A stretch of 64,000 nucleotides of DNA from Verrucomicrobiaceae bacterium (GCA_027485995.1 JAIXPW010000043.1:22372-86371), one strand, 5' to 3'; shown: positions 37,233-47,953, numbered from the stretch's first letter. Notes: generated from the sequence alone by a model not told the origin. A program made the numbers and translations.

Positions 37233-38809
37233 AGCTCGTTGCCACTTTGATTCTCTCACTCGCATGTCTTGCGTCCGCGGAGCCATCCAGCGAACCCGCT
37301 GATTCGCACTTCCGAAAAGCCGAACAGAACTCGCGTCTCGCCGCGGAGGCCTTCCTCCGCAGCCACAGATACATCGATGGCTGGCTCGCCCACGCCGACC
37401 CGAAGAGCGGACTGATCCCGCGCAATCTGCGGGATTCCCCATACTGGAACGGTCGCGATGCGGCCGCCGACAATTACTCCTTCATGGTTCTAACAGCATC
37501 CATGACCGACCGACCGCTGCTCGCGGGTCGTCTGACCGACATGCTGCACAGTGAGACCCGGCTCACCCGCCGGGTGGACAACCTGCCGGATGATTTCCTC
37601 TTCTCCACCCAATCGTGGCGGCGGTCCGCCATTGATCGTGATGCCATGATCTTCGATGGCGCGGAATATGCCAAGGATGGCCTGCTTTACATCACCGAGT
37701 GGATGGGACGCAGCGAATGGACGGAGCGCATGATCGGCATCATCGATGATATCTGGAAGGATCCCGCCATCGATACACCGTTTGGGAAAATCCCCACACT
37801 CAACTTCGAGGTGAACGGGGACCTGCTCCAGGTTTGCTCGCGGCTCTATTGGTTCACCGGCGAACGCAAGTATCTGGACTGGGCTGTGCGCCTCGGTGAC
37901 TACTTTCTGCTGGGCAGCAACCATCCGACCCGCGATTCCGCATCGCTGACGCTGGGTGACCACTCGTGCGAGGTGATCAACGGGCTTTCCGAACTCTATC
38001 TCGCCGTTTCAAAGGCAAGGCCTGAGAAACGCGAGGCCTACCGCCAGCCGATTCACGAGCTCTACGACCGGATTCTTCAGGTCGCCGTGAATGAACACGG
38101 GATGATGTTCCGGACGGTGAATCCCCAAACCGGCGCAGTTCTCGACAAGTCCCTGACCGACAACTGGGGATACAACTACGATGGCTTCCACACCATGTGG
38201 CTGGTTGATGGAACTCCTGCCTATCGCGATGCCGTGTTGAAGATCCTCTCCAACCTCAAGGCGCACTATACCGGCCAGGTCTGGGAACGCGGTAGTTCCG
38301 ACGGCTATGCCGACTCGGTCGAAGGCGCGATCAACCTGCTCAATCGCGAACCGGTGGAATCCGGCTTCGAGTGGGTCGATTCCGAGATCCGGACGATGTG
38401 GGCGAAACAAGGGCCCGATGGAGTGATCGAAGGATGGCATGGCGACGGCAATTTCGCCCGCACCTCGCTCATGTATGCGCTGCTCAAGACCCAGGGTTGC
38501 AGGATCGAACCGTGGCGTTCCGATGTGAGGCTTGGCGCCATCCGCAATGGAGACACGCTCTATCTGAGTCTGACTGCGGACCAGGCGTGGTCCGGAAAAC
38601 TGATCTTCGATCGCCCGCGCCACAAGGCCCTCATGCACTTGCCGCTCGATTACCCGCGGATCAACCAGTTCCCCGAATGGTTCACCTTGCCAGACGGCAT
38701 TCATCCGGAAGGCATTCCCGTGACACTCGAAGCCGGACGGGAGCTGCGCATGACATTCGATGCCCGGGGCAACCAATCATCAACTCCTTCGGTCGCACCA
38801 GCACCATGA
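37229..38809 (+). CDS. secreted alpha/alpha-toroid-like putative glycosidase
   Basis: 526 residues; the ATG at 37229 overlaps the preceding stop (ATGA), and its own stop overlaps the next start (38806) the same way. A signal peptide (KLVATLILSLACLASAE) is followed by a soluble enzyme-like protein with repeated helices, e.g. FEVNGDLLQVCSRLYWFTGE and NWGYNYDGFHTMWLVDG, the style of (alpha/alpha)6 six-hairpin glycosidases. I cannot place it in a numbered GH or PL family. Its position between two pectin-related giants suggests work on pectic oligosaccharides. A TCTAACAG copy at 37489 encodes VLTA. Confidence 0.65.
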   Translation: MKLVATLILSLACLASAEPSSEPADSHFRKAEQNSRLAAEAFLRSHRYIDGWLAHADPKSGLIPRNLRDSPYWNGRDAAADNYSFMVLTASMTDRPLLAGRLTDMLHSETRLTRRVDNLPDDFLFSTQSWRRSAIDRDAMIFDGAEYAKDGLLYITEWMGRSEWTERMIGIIDDIWKDPAIDTPFGKIPTLNFEVNGDLLQVCSRLYWFTGERKYLDWAVRLGDYFLLGSNHPTRDSASLTLGDHSCEVINGLSELYLAVSKARPEKREAYRQPIHELYDRILQVAVNEHGMMFRTVNPQTGAVLDKSLTDNWGYNYDGFHTMWLVDGTPAYRDAVLKILSNLKAHYTGQVWERGSSDGYADSVEGAINLLNREPVESGFEWVDSEIRTMWAKQGPDGVIEGWHGDGNFARTSLMYALLKTQGCRIEPWRSDVRLGAIRNGDTLYLSLTADQAWSGKLIFDRPRHKALMHLPLDYPRINQFPEWFTLPDGIHPEGIPVTLEAGRELRMTFDARGNQSSTPSVAPAP

Positions 38810-41800
38810 ACTCACATCTTCTATCGACCGCCGCACTCTGGCTTCTTTTGGCCCTCCTGCCCGGGAAACTCCAGGCGCTGACCGCCACGGGTCTGTTTCC
38901 GGCGAACAATGCGACCAGCGTCTGTGCCGACACCCCGCTAAAGATCACCTTCGACACGCCCCCCACGATCGGCACTGCGGGTGCTGTTAGAATCTACAAC
39001 TCCGGCGGAACTCTTGTCGAAACCCTCGACCTCGCGGTCCCGCACACCCGCACCATCGGCGGCACGCTTTACAACGCCCTGCCCGTGATCGTCACCGGCA
39101 ACACCGCCTCCATTTTCCCCCGCTCCGGGGTGCTGGCCTACAACACGACCTATTACATCACGATCGACGCCACCGTCTTCCCCAGCTACGCGGGCATCAC
39201 GGCCAACACCACCTGGCGCTTCACCACCAGGTCCGCCGCGCCATCCGCAGCCTCGACCTATCTCAACGTCGCTGCGGATGGAACCGGCGACTTCTGCACC
39301 GTCCAGGGCGCCATCGACCTGATCCCCGCCAACAACACCACCAAGCGCTACATCAACGTCCGCAACGGCACCTATCAGGAAATCGTCCGCGTCTCCTCGA
39401 AACACAACCTCGCCTTCCGCGGCCAGAACCGCAAACGCACCGTCATCGCTTACCCCAACAACAGCACCCTCAACGCCTCCACCAACACCCGTCCGCTCTT
39501 CAACGTCGTCGCCAACGACGTCAGCTTCGACAACCTCACCCTCCAGAACACCACGCCCGACGGCGGATCCCAGGCCGAGGCCCTGCGCGTGAACGCCCAG
39601 CGCTGCGTGGTCAACAACTGCGAACTGCGCAGTTATCAGGACACCTTCCTCGTCAACAGCTCCACCGATACGGCCTATTTCAAGGATTGTCTGATCGAGG
39701 GCGACGCCGATTTCATCTGGGGCACCGGCCGCGCAGTGTTTCAAAGCTGTGAGATCAAGTCGCTCGACGGCGGCTACGTCTGCGCGATGCGGAACCCTTC
39801 CGGCCAATACGGCGCGGTCTTCCTCGATTGCCGCTTCACCCGGGCCGCTGGCGTCACCGGAGTGGTCTTCGGTCGTGTCGATCCAAACGTCTATCCGGAC
39901 AGTGCGGTCGCCATCGTCAACTGTGCCGTCGATGCCCACATCACCGCCGCAGCTTGGACGCTCTCCACTCCGGGCCCGACCACCGGCCTCCGCTATTGGG
40001 AATTCCAAAGCACTGATCCAACAGGCGCAGCCTTGAATGTCAGTGGCCGTGCCGCGTTTTCATCCCAAATCAACAGCACCCAAGCCACCGCCCTGCGCAA
40101 CCTCGCCACCACCTTCGGCGGATGGACGCCCGTTCCTCCCCTGCCCGCGTTCCCCGGTGCCGAGGGAGCGGGAGCCAACACCCTCGGCGGCCGGGGCGGG
40201 GACGTTTATTTCGTCACCAACCTCAACGACTCCGGGGCCGGCTCGTTGCGCGATGGCATCAGCACCGCTCCCGCTACCGGACGCACGATTCTCTTCAAAG
40301 TCTCCGGCACCATCGCGCTGAACTCCAATCTGACCGTCAACAAGCCCCGCATCACCATCGCCGGACAATCCGCTCCCGGCGGCGGCATCTGTTTGAAAAA
40401 CTGGACCCTGCGCGTGGATGCGAATGACATCGTTGTCCGCCATGTCCGGTCCCGCCTCGGCACGGACGCGGCGCGTGAGGACGATGCCATCACGGTTTGG
40501 AGCGGAGTTTATGTCATCCTTGATCACTGCTCCGCTTCCTGGTCCGTGGATGAAGTCCTGAGCAGCACGGGAAAAACCGATAATCTCACGACGCAGTGGT
40601 GCCATGTGACCGAGGCGCTCGATGACTCGATCCACACCAAGGGCCCGCACGGGTTTGGTTCGATCGTTGCATCCTATCTGCCTGCCCGCCTCTCCTGGCA
40701 TCACAATCTTTACGCCCACAACCAGAGCCGCAATCCGCGCCCCGGCAGTTATGACGGCTCCACCATCAGTTTCGATTTCCGCAACAACGTGCTCTACAAC
40801 TGGGGCTACTTCTGCGGCTACAGCGCGGGCAGCCCCGAAGCAACGGACATGAACTATGTCGGCAACTACCTGATCAAGGGCCCGGGCTCCACCACCGACT
40901 CCGCCTTCCGCGGGGGTGGCACCTCCACCCGGATCCATCAGAGCGGAAACAAGATCGACCTCAACAAGAACGCCGCCTTCGACGGCACGGACACCGGCTG
41001 GTCGATGTTCAGCGGCACCTATACCCAGCAGGCAACCGCCTTCGACTTCAATCAGACCAACACGCCGGAAAGCGCCGACCTCGCGCTCCAGCGCGTCTTG
41101 TCGCAGGCCGGGGCCATGCCTTGGAATCGCGACACCAAAGACAGCGCGATCGCCGCCAACGTCCTGGCCGGCACCGGCGGCTTTGTCGACAACAGCACCG
41201 AAGCCGGTGGCTATCCGACACTCGCCTCCACCGCAGCACTGCCCGACAACGACCTCGACGGCATCCCAAACAACTGGGAGTCCGCCTTCGGCAGCGATCC
41301 CAATGTTGCCAACCACAATGCCGATGCGGATTCGGACGGATATACCGACCTCGAGGAATACCTCAACTGGCTTGCCGCACCACATGCCACCACCGCGAAG
41401 GACGAGGCGGTCGACATCGATCTGATGGTCCAGAACGGCAATCGCAGCGGGCTGACCTACAGCCTTTCCAATCCAGTCAACGGCACCGTGTCGCTGTTGA
41501 CCGATGGACGCACGGCTCGGTTCACCCCAACCGCAGGGTTTCAAGGGCTGGGGAGTTTCAACTTCAGCTTCACCGCCTCCGGCCAAACGGTCGTCCAGAC
41601 CGTGGGCGTCGCCATCACCACGGGCCGTCCGAAGGATCTCACCTGGACCGGGACGACCGCCACCTGGGACGTGGGAACCACCGCCAACTTCTCGAACGGC
41701 GCGTCGGCCGCGACCTTCACCCAGGGCGACAATGTGAGTTTCCTCCAAACCGGATCGAATCCCACCATCACCCTTTCCGGCACGATCACTCCCACCACGA

Positions 41801-44800
41801 TGACGGTGAATGCCACGAAGAACTACATCTTCAACGGCGGCACGCTTTCCGGCACGATGAACCTCGTCAAAGCCGGCAGCGGATCGCTCACCCTCAACGC
41901 CGCCAACGCCTTCACCGGCGGCACCTCTGTCACCGGCGGGACCTTGGTGCTTGGAAATGCCTCCGCACTGGGCAGCGGACCCGTCGCCATCGACAACGCG
42001 GGCCTCAACATCGCCGGTTTCACCCTCAACAACCCGGTCTCCTTCACCGGCACCAGCCAACTGGTCGGGCTCGCCTTCTGCAAACTCAAGGCCGTGAGCG
42101 GCAATGGCACGGTCAACGTCTCCATCGGCTCCAGCCCCTTCGATCTAACAGGAAACATGGCGGACTTCTCCGGCTCGCTGGTCCTCGCCACCAACACCAA
42201 CGTCCGTCTCCTCACCGGCACCACCGGCTCCGGGCTCGCGACCTTCGATCTCGGCGGCGGCACCGCCAACATCACCGTCCGCAACAACCTGCCGGCCATC
42301 GCCATCGGAGCCCTGAAAGGCGGAGCCAACACCCTGCTTCTTGGCCAGAGCAACGACAACCAGGCCACCACCTTCACCATTGGCGGCAACGACCAGGACA
42401 GCACCTTCTCGGGCGGCATCCGCAACGGTACCTCCGGGACCTCGGCCATCACGTCGGTCACCAAGACCGGCACCGGCACCCTCACGCTCGCCGGCACCAG
42501 CAACTACACCGGCGCGACCCTCGTCAATGAAGGCACGCTCCGTATCACCGGGGCTCTTGGCGCGACCGCCGTCACCGTTGCCGATGGCGCCTCTCTAACA
42601 GGAACCGGAACCATCGGTGGATCGGTGGTCGTTCAAACCGGCGGCTCGATCAGCTCCGGGTCCGGCGGAGCGGGCACACTCGCCATCAGCGGAGGACTCA
42701 CGCTCAACAGCACACCACTCACCTTCGACCTCAACAACAGCACCACCTCCGGCGGCGGCGTGAACGACCTCTACACCATCGGCGGCGCACTCACCCTGAA
42801 CGGCACCATCACCGTCACGCCCAATCTTCTCAACGGCCCGCTCGTTGCGGGCACCTACACCTTGATCAGCGGCGGTTCCTCCACCGTGAACAACGCCACC
42901 CTCGTCTGGGGCGGCCTTCCGAACGGCGGACGTCAGAACGTGTCCTTCGATACCAGCGTGCCCGGCACACTGAGACTCATCGTCACGGGCACGCCCTCCG
43001 CCTCGCTCTTGTGGAACGGCACTCCCGGCACCACCTGGGACTCCGGCGATCCGTTCGTCCCCGCCACCGGAGCGGCCAACTGGCGCAACGGAACCTCCGC
43101 CGACCGCTTCGTGAAATACGATGCCGTCACCTTCGACGACACGCTTGTCAACGGCACTGCGGTTCTATCAGGAAACGTTGAACCCGCTTCGGTCACCGTC
43201 AACAACTCCACCAAGTCCGTCACCCTCAACTCCAATTCCGGCAGCATCGTTGGCTCTGCCACATTCGTGAAAAGCGGAGCCGCCACCCTCACCCTGGAAG
43301 GCGCGAACACCTACAGCGGCGGCACCACCCTCAACGCCGGCACCGTCCAGCTCGCCAGCGACAACGCGAACACCAACGCCCTCGGCAGCGGGTCAGTCAC
43401 CCTCAAGGGCGGCACGCTCGCCATGTATTCCAATTTCAATTCGACCACTTCCTCCAACACCTCCACCTGGAACCTCGTCGTCCCCAGCGGTTTCACCGGC
43501 ACCCTCAACTGCGATTCCCGCTGCTCCATCCGCGGCACTCTCACTGGCGGTGGCACGTTCAACCTCTACATCCCCGACATCCGCACCGGCATCGATGGCG
43601 ATTGGTCGGCCTTCACCGGCCAGATCAACGTGACCACCGATGCCAATGGCGGCGAGTTCCGCATCGGCAACAACTACTCGCCCACCGGACTGCCGCTGGC
43701 GGCGATGAATCTCGCCGCAAACGTCAAACTGCTCTACGTCGGCATCGTCGATTCCGGCATCGGCTCAAGGATCGCCATCGGCTCTCTAACAGGCGCGGCC
43801 GGCTCCATCGTTCAGGGCGGCCCCACCACCGGGAGGACCTTCACTTGGGAGATCGGTCAGTCCGACGCGGACACTGTTTTCCAGGGCACCATTTCCGAGC
43901 AGGCCGCCGGCTGCATCACCGCGCTCCAAAAGGTTGGAACCGGCGTGTTGAAACTCACCGGCGCGAGCAGCCACGCAGGGTCCACGACCGTTTCCGGCGG
44001 CTCGTTGATCGTGAATGGAAGCGTCACCGCCAGTCCGCTCATGGTGAAGGCAGGCTCCCTGTTGGGTGGCACAGGCAGTCTCGCTGCCGCAACCATTGAA
44101 GGCGATGCTTCCCTCAGTCCCGGCGACAATGGAATTGGAGTGATCACGTTCACCAATGGCCTCTCCCTCGCCGCCGAAAGCGTCACGGTCATTGATCTGG
44201 GCAGCAGCCGCGACCGCATCGACGTCACCGGCAATCTCGCGCTCAACGGCATGATCAATTTCAGCAACGCGGGCGGACTCCTGCCCGGCACCTACACGAT
44301 CATCAACTACACCGGCACCCTCTCCGGCACTGGACTTTCCGTCGGCAGCGTGCCCGCCGACTTTGCCTGCACCCTCGACACCGCCACGTCTGGCCAGGTG
44401 AAAGTCGTCGTCACCAGCACGCTCAGCGCCTTCCAGCAATGGCAGGTCCTCTGGTTCGGTGACTACAACAACCCCAATGCGGCCGCCGCTGCGGATCCGG
44501 ATCTCGACGGCCAAACCAACAATGACGAATTTCTCGCCGGCACCGATCCCACTTCCGCCGCGTCCGTGGTCACACTCGTCTGGCGCGGTGATGGTGCGGG
44601 CAACCTCTGGAATTCGGGCAGCGCCATCACCTTCTGGAACGGCAACCGTCTTTCCACCTTCACCAATGGCAACCCCGTCCTCTTTGACGCCACAGGAGCC
44701 GCCAACCCCACCGTCAATCTAACAGGATCGCTGTCCCCGGCCTCCATCTCGGTCAACAACACCGCCGCCTTCACCTTCGCCGGATCGGGCAATCTAACAG

Positions 44801-46497
44801 GCAGTGGTGCCCTCACGAAATCCGGCACGGGAATCCTCAACCTCCAAACCCCGAACTCCCACAGCGGCGGCACGGTGATCAACGGCGGCACGGTGAACCT
44901 TTCCGGAAACCAGTCGGGCGCGACCGGCGGCTACGCGATGAATGTGACCAACTCCGCCACTTCGACGCTCAATCTCGGCGCGGCCTCCCAAACCGCCGCC
45001 ACCACCATCGTCACCGGTAGTTCAAAGGCAGTCCAACTGGGCGCGGTCCCAGGCGTCAACACCGCAGTCAGCACCTCAGCCCAGACGCTGAACGTGAACG
45101 GCGCTGCTGCGTTTCCGACCACCGTCACCAACAGCGGATCACTTGCGGTCGCACGCAATGCCACTCTCACCGTCGGTGACAACTCGACATGGAACCAGTC
45201 AGGATGGCTGAACGTCCAGGCGAACGGTGGCTACGCCGCCAACCTCAACATCGGCACCGCGTCGGGAGGCAGCGCTGCGATGGTCTACAACGGACCAGCC
45301 GCCATCCGCTTGTCACAGACATCGGGCACCAGCAGCCTGAGCACGCTGACCGTCAGGGGCGGCACCCTGACCACCGGGCAGCCGATCAACTTTGATGGCA
45401 GTTCGGGAAATGTGAACGGCTATGGACGCCTCATCCTGACCAACGGCGGCACCTTGAAACTCTCCGCAAACCTCCCGCAACTGATCACCGGTGATGCCAG
45501 CGGTCGCTTCATCCTCTCCAGCAGCGGCGGTGGCATCCTCCATACCAATGGCTTCAACACCACGATCGACCGCGTGCTCATCGACAGCAACCCGGTCACC
45601 TTCATCGGCTCTCTCACCAAATCCGGAGCCGGCACCTTGACCCTCGCCAGCACCAACACCTACTCCGGCACCACCACGGTCACCGGAGGCACGCTGCTGG
45701 TGACCGGCAGCATCGCCACCAGCGCCGCGACCGTCCTTTCGTCCGGCACTCTGGGCGGCACAGGCACCACCGGCTCCGCGACCGTGGAATCAGGCGGCAC
45801 GCTTGCTCCAGGGGGAGAAAACGTCGGCACGCTTGGAACCGGTCCGCTCACCCTCAAGCCTGGGTCCAATGCCAACTTCCAACTCGGTTCTTCCAGTGAT
45901 CGCGTGAATGTCACCGGAGCGCTCGTACTCGGCGGCAGCATCACCCTGATCGACACCGGCACTGCGGTCAGCGGGAGCTACACGCTCTTGACCCACAGCG
46001 GCAGTCGGTCTGGCTCCGTCACGATCATTCCCCCATCGGGCTTCGCCGCCACCCTCGATCTTTCGAGCCCAGGAACTGTCAAAGTCACCCTTGTCGCCAG
46101 CAGCTTCGACACATGGCGGCGGGGCTTTTTCACTTCCAATGAACTCGCCGATCCACTGGTCAGCGGACCCGGTGCCGACAAGGATCGTGATGGCATCGCC
46201 AACCTGATGGAGTATGCCCTCGCCACCGATCCTGGTGTCTCGAACAGTCTTCCGATCACCCTTGAATGGAAAGGTTCCACTCTTGATTTCATCTACCGTC
46301 GCAACAAGGCCGCGTCCGATTTGACCTATCTTGTGAAATGGAGTGGAACCCTCGCCCCCGGATCCTGGAGCGCCAGCGGCATCGTCGATCAGCGTCCTCC
46401 AGCCATCGAGGAAACCGCCACCCACGAAACCCTTCGCATTCTGGTTCCGGCCGGCAGCATCCGCCGCTTCGTCCGTCTTGAGGTGAGCCAGCCGTGA
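38806..46497 (+). CDS. 2563-residue pectinesterase + pectate lyase + PATR protein
   Basis: Start ATG at 38806, coupled to the previous gene. Order: signal peptide (LLLALLPGKLQA); SbsA-type Ig domain (~25-145); a CE8 pectinesterase (~150-450) with GTYQEIVRV, catalytic YQDTFL and EGDADFIWG, and FGRVDP; a PL1-type pectate lyase (~455-830) beginning FPGAEGAGANTLGGRGGDVY. After LDGIPNNWESAFGSDPN comes an Ig-like domain, then long PATR tracts to ~2430. At ~1874-1925 an internal C-terminal-type module (DPDLDGQTNNDEFLAGTDP) is followed by more PATR. The true end (ELADPLVSGPGADKDRDG...RRFVRLEVSQP) matches the 1616-aa protein. It carries six of the exact octamers. The enzymes would remove methyl esters and cleave homogalacturonan outside the cell. 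Confidence 0.88.
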   Translation: MNSHLLSTAALWLLLALLPGKLQALTATGLFPANNATSVCADTPLKITFDTPPTIGTAGAVRIYNSGGTLVETLDLAVPHTRTIGGTLYNALPVIVTGNTASIFPRSGVLAYNTTYYITIDATVFPSYAGITANTTWRFTTRSAAPSAASTYLNVAADGTGDFCTVQGAIDLIPANNTTKRYINVRNGTYQEIVRVSSKHNLAFRGQNRKRTVIAYPNNSTLNASTNTRPLFNVVANDVSFDNLTLQNTTPDGGSQAEALRVNAQRCVVNNCELRSYQDTFLVNSSTDTAYFKDCLIEGDADFIWGTGRAVFQSCEIKSLDGGYVCAMRNPSGQYGAVFLDCRFTRAAGVTGVVFGRVDPNVYPDSAVAIVNCAVDAHITAAAWTLSTPGPTTGLRYWEFQSTDPTGAALNVSGRAAFSSQINSTQATALRNLATTFGGWTPVPPLPAFPGAEGAGANTLGGRGGDVYFVTNLNDSGAGSLRDGISTAPATGRTILFKVSGTIALNSNLTVNKPRITIAGQSAPGGGICLKNWTLRVDANDIVVRHVRSRLGTDAAREDDAITVWSGVYVILDHCSASWSVDEVLSSTGKTDNLTTQWCHVTEALDDSIHTKGPHGFGSIVASYLPARLSWHHNLYAHNQSRNPRPGSYDGSTISFDFRNNVLYNWGYFCGYSAGSPEATDMNYVGNYLIKGPGSTTDSAFRGGGTSTRIHQSGNKIDLNKNAAFDGTDTGWSMFSGTYTQQATAFDFNQTNTPESADLALQRVLSQAGAMPWNRDTKDSAIAANVLAGTGGFVDNSTEAGGYPTLASTAALPDNDLDGIPNNWESAFGSDPNVANHNADADSDGYTDLEEYLNWLAAPHATTAKDEAVDIDLMVQNGNRSGLTYSLSNPVNGTVSLLTDGRTARFTPTAGFQGLGSFNFSFTASGQTVVQTVGVAITTGRPKDLTWTGTTATWDVGTTANFSNGASAATFTQGDNVSFLQTGSNPTITLSGTITPTTMTVNATKNYIFNGGTLSGTMNLVKAGSGSLTLNAANAFTGGTSVTGGTLVLGNASALGSGPVAIDNAGLNIAGFTLNNPVSFTGTSQLVGLAFCKLKAVSGNGTVNVSIGSSPFDLTGNMADFSGSLVLATNTNVRLLTGTTGSGLATFDLGGGTANITVRNNLPAIAIGALKGGANTLLLGQSNDNQATTFTIGGNDQDSTFSGGIRNGTSGTSAITSVTKTGTGTLTLAGTSNYTGATLVNEGTLRITGALGATAVTVADGASLTGTGTIGGSVVVQTGGSISSGSGGAGTLAISGGLTLNSTPLTFDLNNSTTSGGGVNDLYTIGGALTLNGTITVTPNLLNGPLVAGTYTLISGGSSTVNNATLVWGGLPNGGRQNVSFDTSVPGTLRLIVTGTPSASLLWNGTPGTTWDSGDPFVPATGAANWRNGTSADRFVKYDAVTFDDTLVNGTAVLSGNVEPASVTVNNSTKSVTLNSNSGSIVGSATFVKSGAATLTLEGANTYSGGTTLNAGTVQLASDNANTNALGSGSVTLKGGTLAMYSNFNSTTSSNTSTWNLVVPSGFTGTLNCDSRCSIRGTLTGGGTFNLYIPDIRTGIDGDWSAFTGQINVTTDANGGEFRIGNNYSPTGLPLAAMNLAANVKLLYVGIVDSGIGSRIAIGSLTGAAGSIVQGGPTTGRTFTWEIGQSDADTVFQGTISEQAAGCITALQKVGTGVLKLTGASSHAGSTTVSGGSLIVNGSVTASPLMVKAGSLLGGTGSLAAATIEGDASLSPGDNGIGVITFTNGLSLAAESVTVIDLGSSRDRIDVTGNLALNGMINFSNAGGLLPGTYTIINYTGTLSGTGLSVGSVPADFACTLDTATSGQVKVVVTSTLSAFQQWQVLWFGDYNNPNAAAAADPDLDGQTNNDEFLAGTDPTSAASVVTLVWRGDGAGNLWNSGSAITFWNGNRLSTFTNGNPVLFDATGAANPTVNLTGSLSPASISVNNTAAFTFAGSGNLTGSGALTKSGTGILNLQTPNSHSGGTVINGGTVNLSGNQSGATGGYAMNVTNSATSTLNLGAASQTAATTIVTGSSKAVQLGAVPGVNTAVSTSAQTLNVNGAAAFPTTVTNSGSLAVARNATLTVGDNSTWNQSGWLNVQANGGYAANLNIGTASGGSAAMVYNGPAAIRLSQTSGTSSLSTLTVRGGTLTTGQPINFDGSSGNVNGYGRLILTNGGTLKLSANLPQLITGDASGRFILSSSGGGILHTNGFNTTIDRVLIDSNPVTFIGSLTKSGAGTLTLASTNTYSGTTTVTGGTLLVTGSIATSAATVLSSGTLGGTGTTGSATVESGGTLAPGGENVGTLGTGPLTLKPGSNANFQLGSSSDRVNVTGALVLGGSITLIDTGTAVSGSYTLLTHSGSRSGSVTIIPPSGFAATLDLSSPGTVKVTLVASSFDTWRRGFFTSNELADPLVSGPGADKDRDGIANLMEYALATDPGVSNSLPITLEWKGSTLDFIYRRNKAASDLTYLVKWSGTLAPGSWSASGIVDQRPPAIEETATHETLRILVPAGSIRRFVRLEVSQP

Positions 46498-46536
46498 GTC
46501 GGCCTTTGGCAGTTGCTTGTGGAGTCGCCGAGGAAC

Positions 46537-47838
46537 ATGCTCGGCGCGATGCCCGAAGACGCCGCTGCCATGGAACCCACCACGCCCCCTGTTCAGCCGA
46601 CCTGGTGGCGGAATGAGGACTGGTTGGCGGTGTTGGCGGCGGTGCCGCTGCTCCTGGCATCGATTGCCGGACTGAAGCTTCCCGAGCCTAGCCTCTCCTG
46701 GCAGTCGGCGGCGGAGGTTGGCCGACTTGTTTCGGGATCGAATCTCTGGAACATCGCCCAAACAACGGGGGTGCTGGTGCTCCTCGCGACGGCGGTTCTC
46801 GCAGCGTCCATGGGTCGCGGAGTCCGCAGTTTTCCCGCTGGAGCCTGTGTGGTGTTCGCACTCGCGTGGCTGGCCCAGATGCTGGCGGCGCATGCGCGGG
46901 TCAAGGAGCTCGGTCTGGAGTATGTGGTCTTCGCACTGGGACTGGGTCTGCTGTGGAGCCACCTGTTGCCGCAACCGGGATGGCTCATGGGGGCGGTGCG
47001 CACGGAGTTTTTCATCAAGACCGGCATTGTGATCCTCGGGGCCAGCATGCTGTTCCGTGATCTGCTTCAGGCGGGGGCTCCAGGCCTGATCCAGGCCTTG
47101 CTGGTCATTCCGGTGGTGTGGCACATCACGTTCCGGATCGCGCGCAGGCTCAAGGTGGATGACGAGTTCGGCGTGATGCTTTCCACGGCGGTTTCCATTT
47201 GCGGAGTCTCTGCTGCGATCGCGGCCTGCGGGGCGATCCAGGGCGACAAGAAGAAGCTGTCGTATGTCACCTCGGTGGTCCTGCTTTGCGCCGTGCCGAT
47301 GATGATCCTGATGCCGTGGTGCGTGAAATGGATCGGCCTGAGCCAGGCGGTCGGCGGGGCTTGGCTGGGGGGCACGCTTGATACCAGTGGTTCGGTACTT
47401 GCCGCGACCGAGATGCTGGGTGAGACGGCGACCAAGACCGGCACGGTGGTGAAGCTTTCACAGAACGTCCTGATCGGCGTGGCGGCCTTCGTGCTGTCGC
47501 TGTGGTGGTCGCTGCGTGCCCGCAAGGATGGCGTGGCGGCGGAGCGTCCGGGATTGCGGATCATTTGGGAGCGATTTCCCAAGTTCGTCCTCGGGTTCAT
47601 TGCGGCCTCGCTGGTCTTTTCGTTCCTGCTGGCTCCGGAGACGGTGAAAGCCTGCAGCAAGCCGCTCAAGAGCCTGCGCGAGCTTTGGTTCGCCGCCGCG
47701 TTCGTCTGCATTGGATTGGAAACGAAGCTGGGCGATCTGGCGAAGCTTGGTGGCGGTCGGCCAGCCCTCGCCTTCGTGGGCGGGCAGGCCGTGAATGTGG
47801 CCTGGACCCTCGTCCTGGCGTGGATGTTGTTTGGTTGA
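46537..47838 (+). CDS. YeiH/UPF0324-family putative sulfate exporter
   Basis: 433 residues from the ATG at 46537, which has a GAGGA ribosome site; the TTG at 46513 is less likely. About ten membrane helices. Family marks are EFFIKTGIVILGAS and the re-entrant STAVSICGVSAAIAA, followed by GGTLDTSGSVLAA. YeiH-type permeases are only putatively linked to sulfate or sulfonate export. The gene lies 39 bases after the giant pectinase gene but is probably an independent function. Confidence 0.88.
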   Translation: MLGAMPEDAAAMEPTTPPVQPTWWRNEDWLAVLAAVPLLLASIAGLKLPEPSLSWQSAAEVGRLVSGSNLWNIAQTTGVLVLLATAVLAASMGRGVRSFPAGACVVFALAWLAQMLAAHARVKELGLEYVVFALGLGLLWSHLLPQPGWLMGAVRTEFFIKTGIVILGASMLFRDLLQAGAPGLIQALLVIPVVWHITFRIARRLKVDDEFGVMLSTAVSICGVSAAIAACGAIQGDKKKLSYVTSVVLLCAVPMMILMPWCVKWIGLSQAVGGAWLGGTLDTSGSVLAATEMLGETATKTGTVVKLSQNVLIGVAAFVLSLWWSLRARKDGVAAERPGLRIIWERFPKFVLGFIAASLVFSFLLAPETVKACSKPLKSLRELWFAAAFVCIGLETKLGDLAKLGGGRPALAFVGGQAVNVAWTLVLAWMLFG

Positions 47839-47914
47839 AGGACCTGCACAAACGCCAACCCACGGGAAGAAGTGACTTCGCAGCACCTTTGTGGATCCTC
47901 GCAGGGAGCGGCCG

Positions 47915-47932
47915 ATTGCCATCCTGGGCAAT
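47915..47932. terminator. short hairpin between convergent genes
   Basis: ATTGCC-ATCCTG-GGCAAT forms a 6-bp stem with a 6-base loop in the 115-bp gap between the YeiH-type gene and the rhodanese gene, which converge. No U tract follows on either strand, so termination is only a possibility. Confidence 0.3.
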
Positions 47933-47953
47933 GGTTAGAAGGCGGATTTCGTC

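Noticed and set aside
38371..38805. Upstream extension of the giant pectinase frame
   Set aside because: It runs inside the previous gene in another frame. The ATG at 38806 has a signal peptide and an ATGA overlap.
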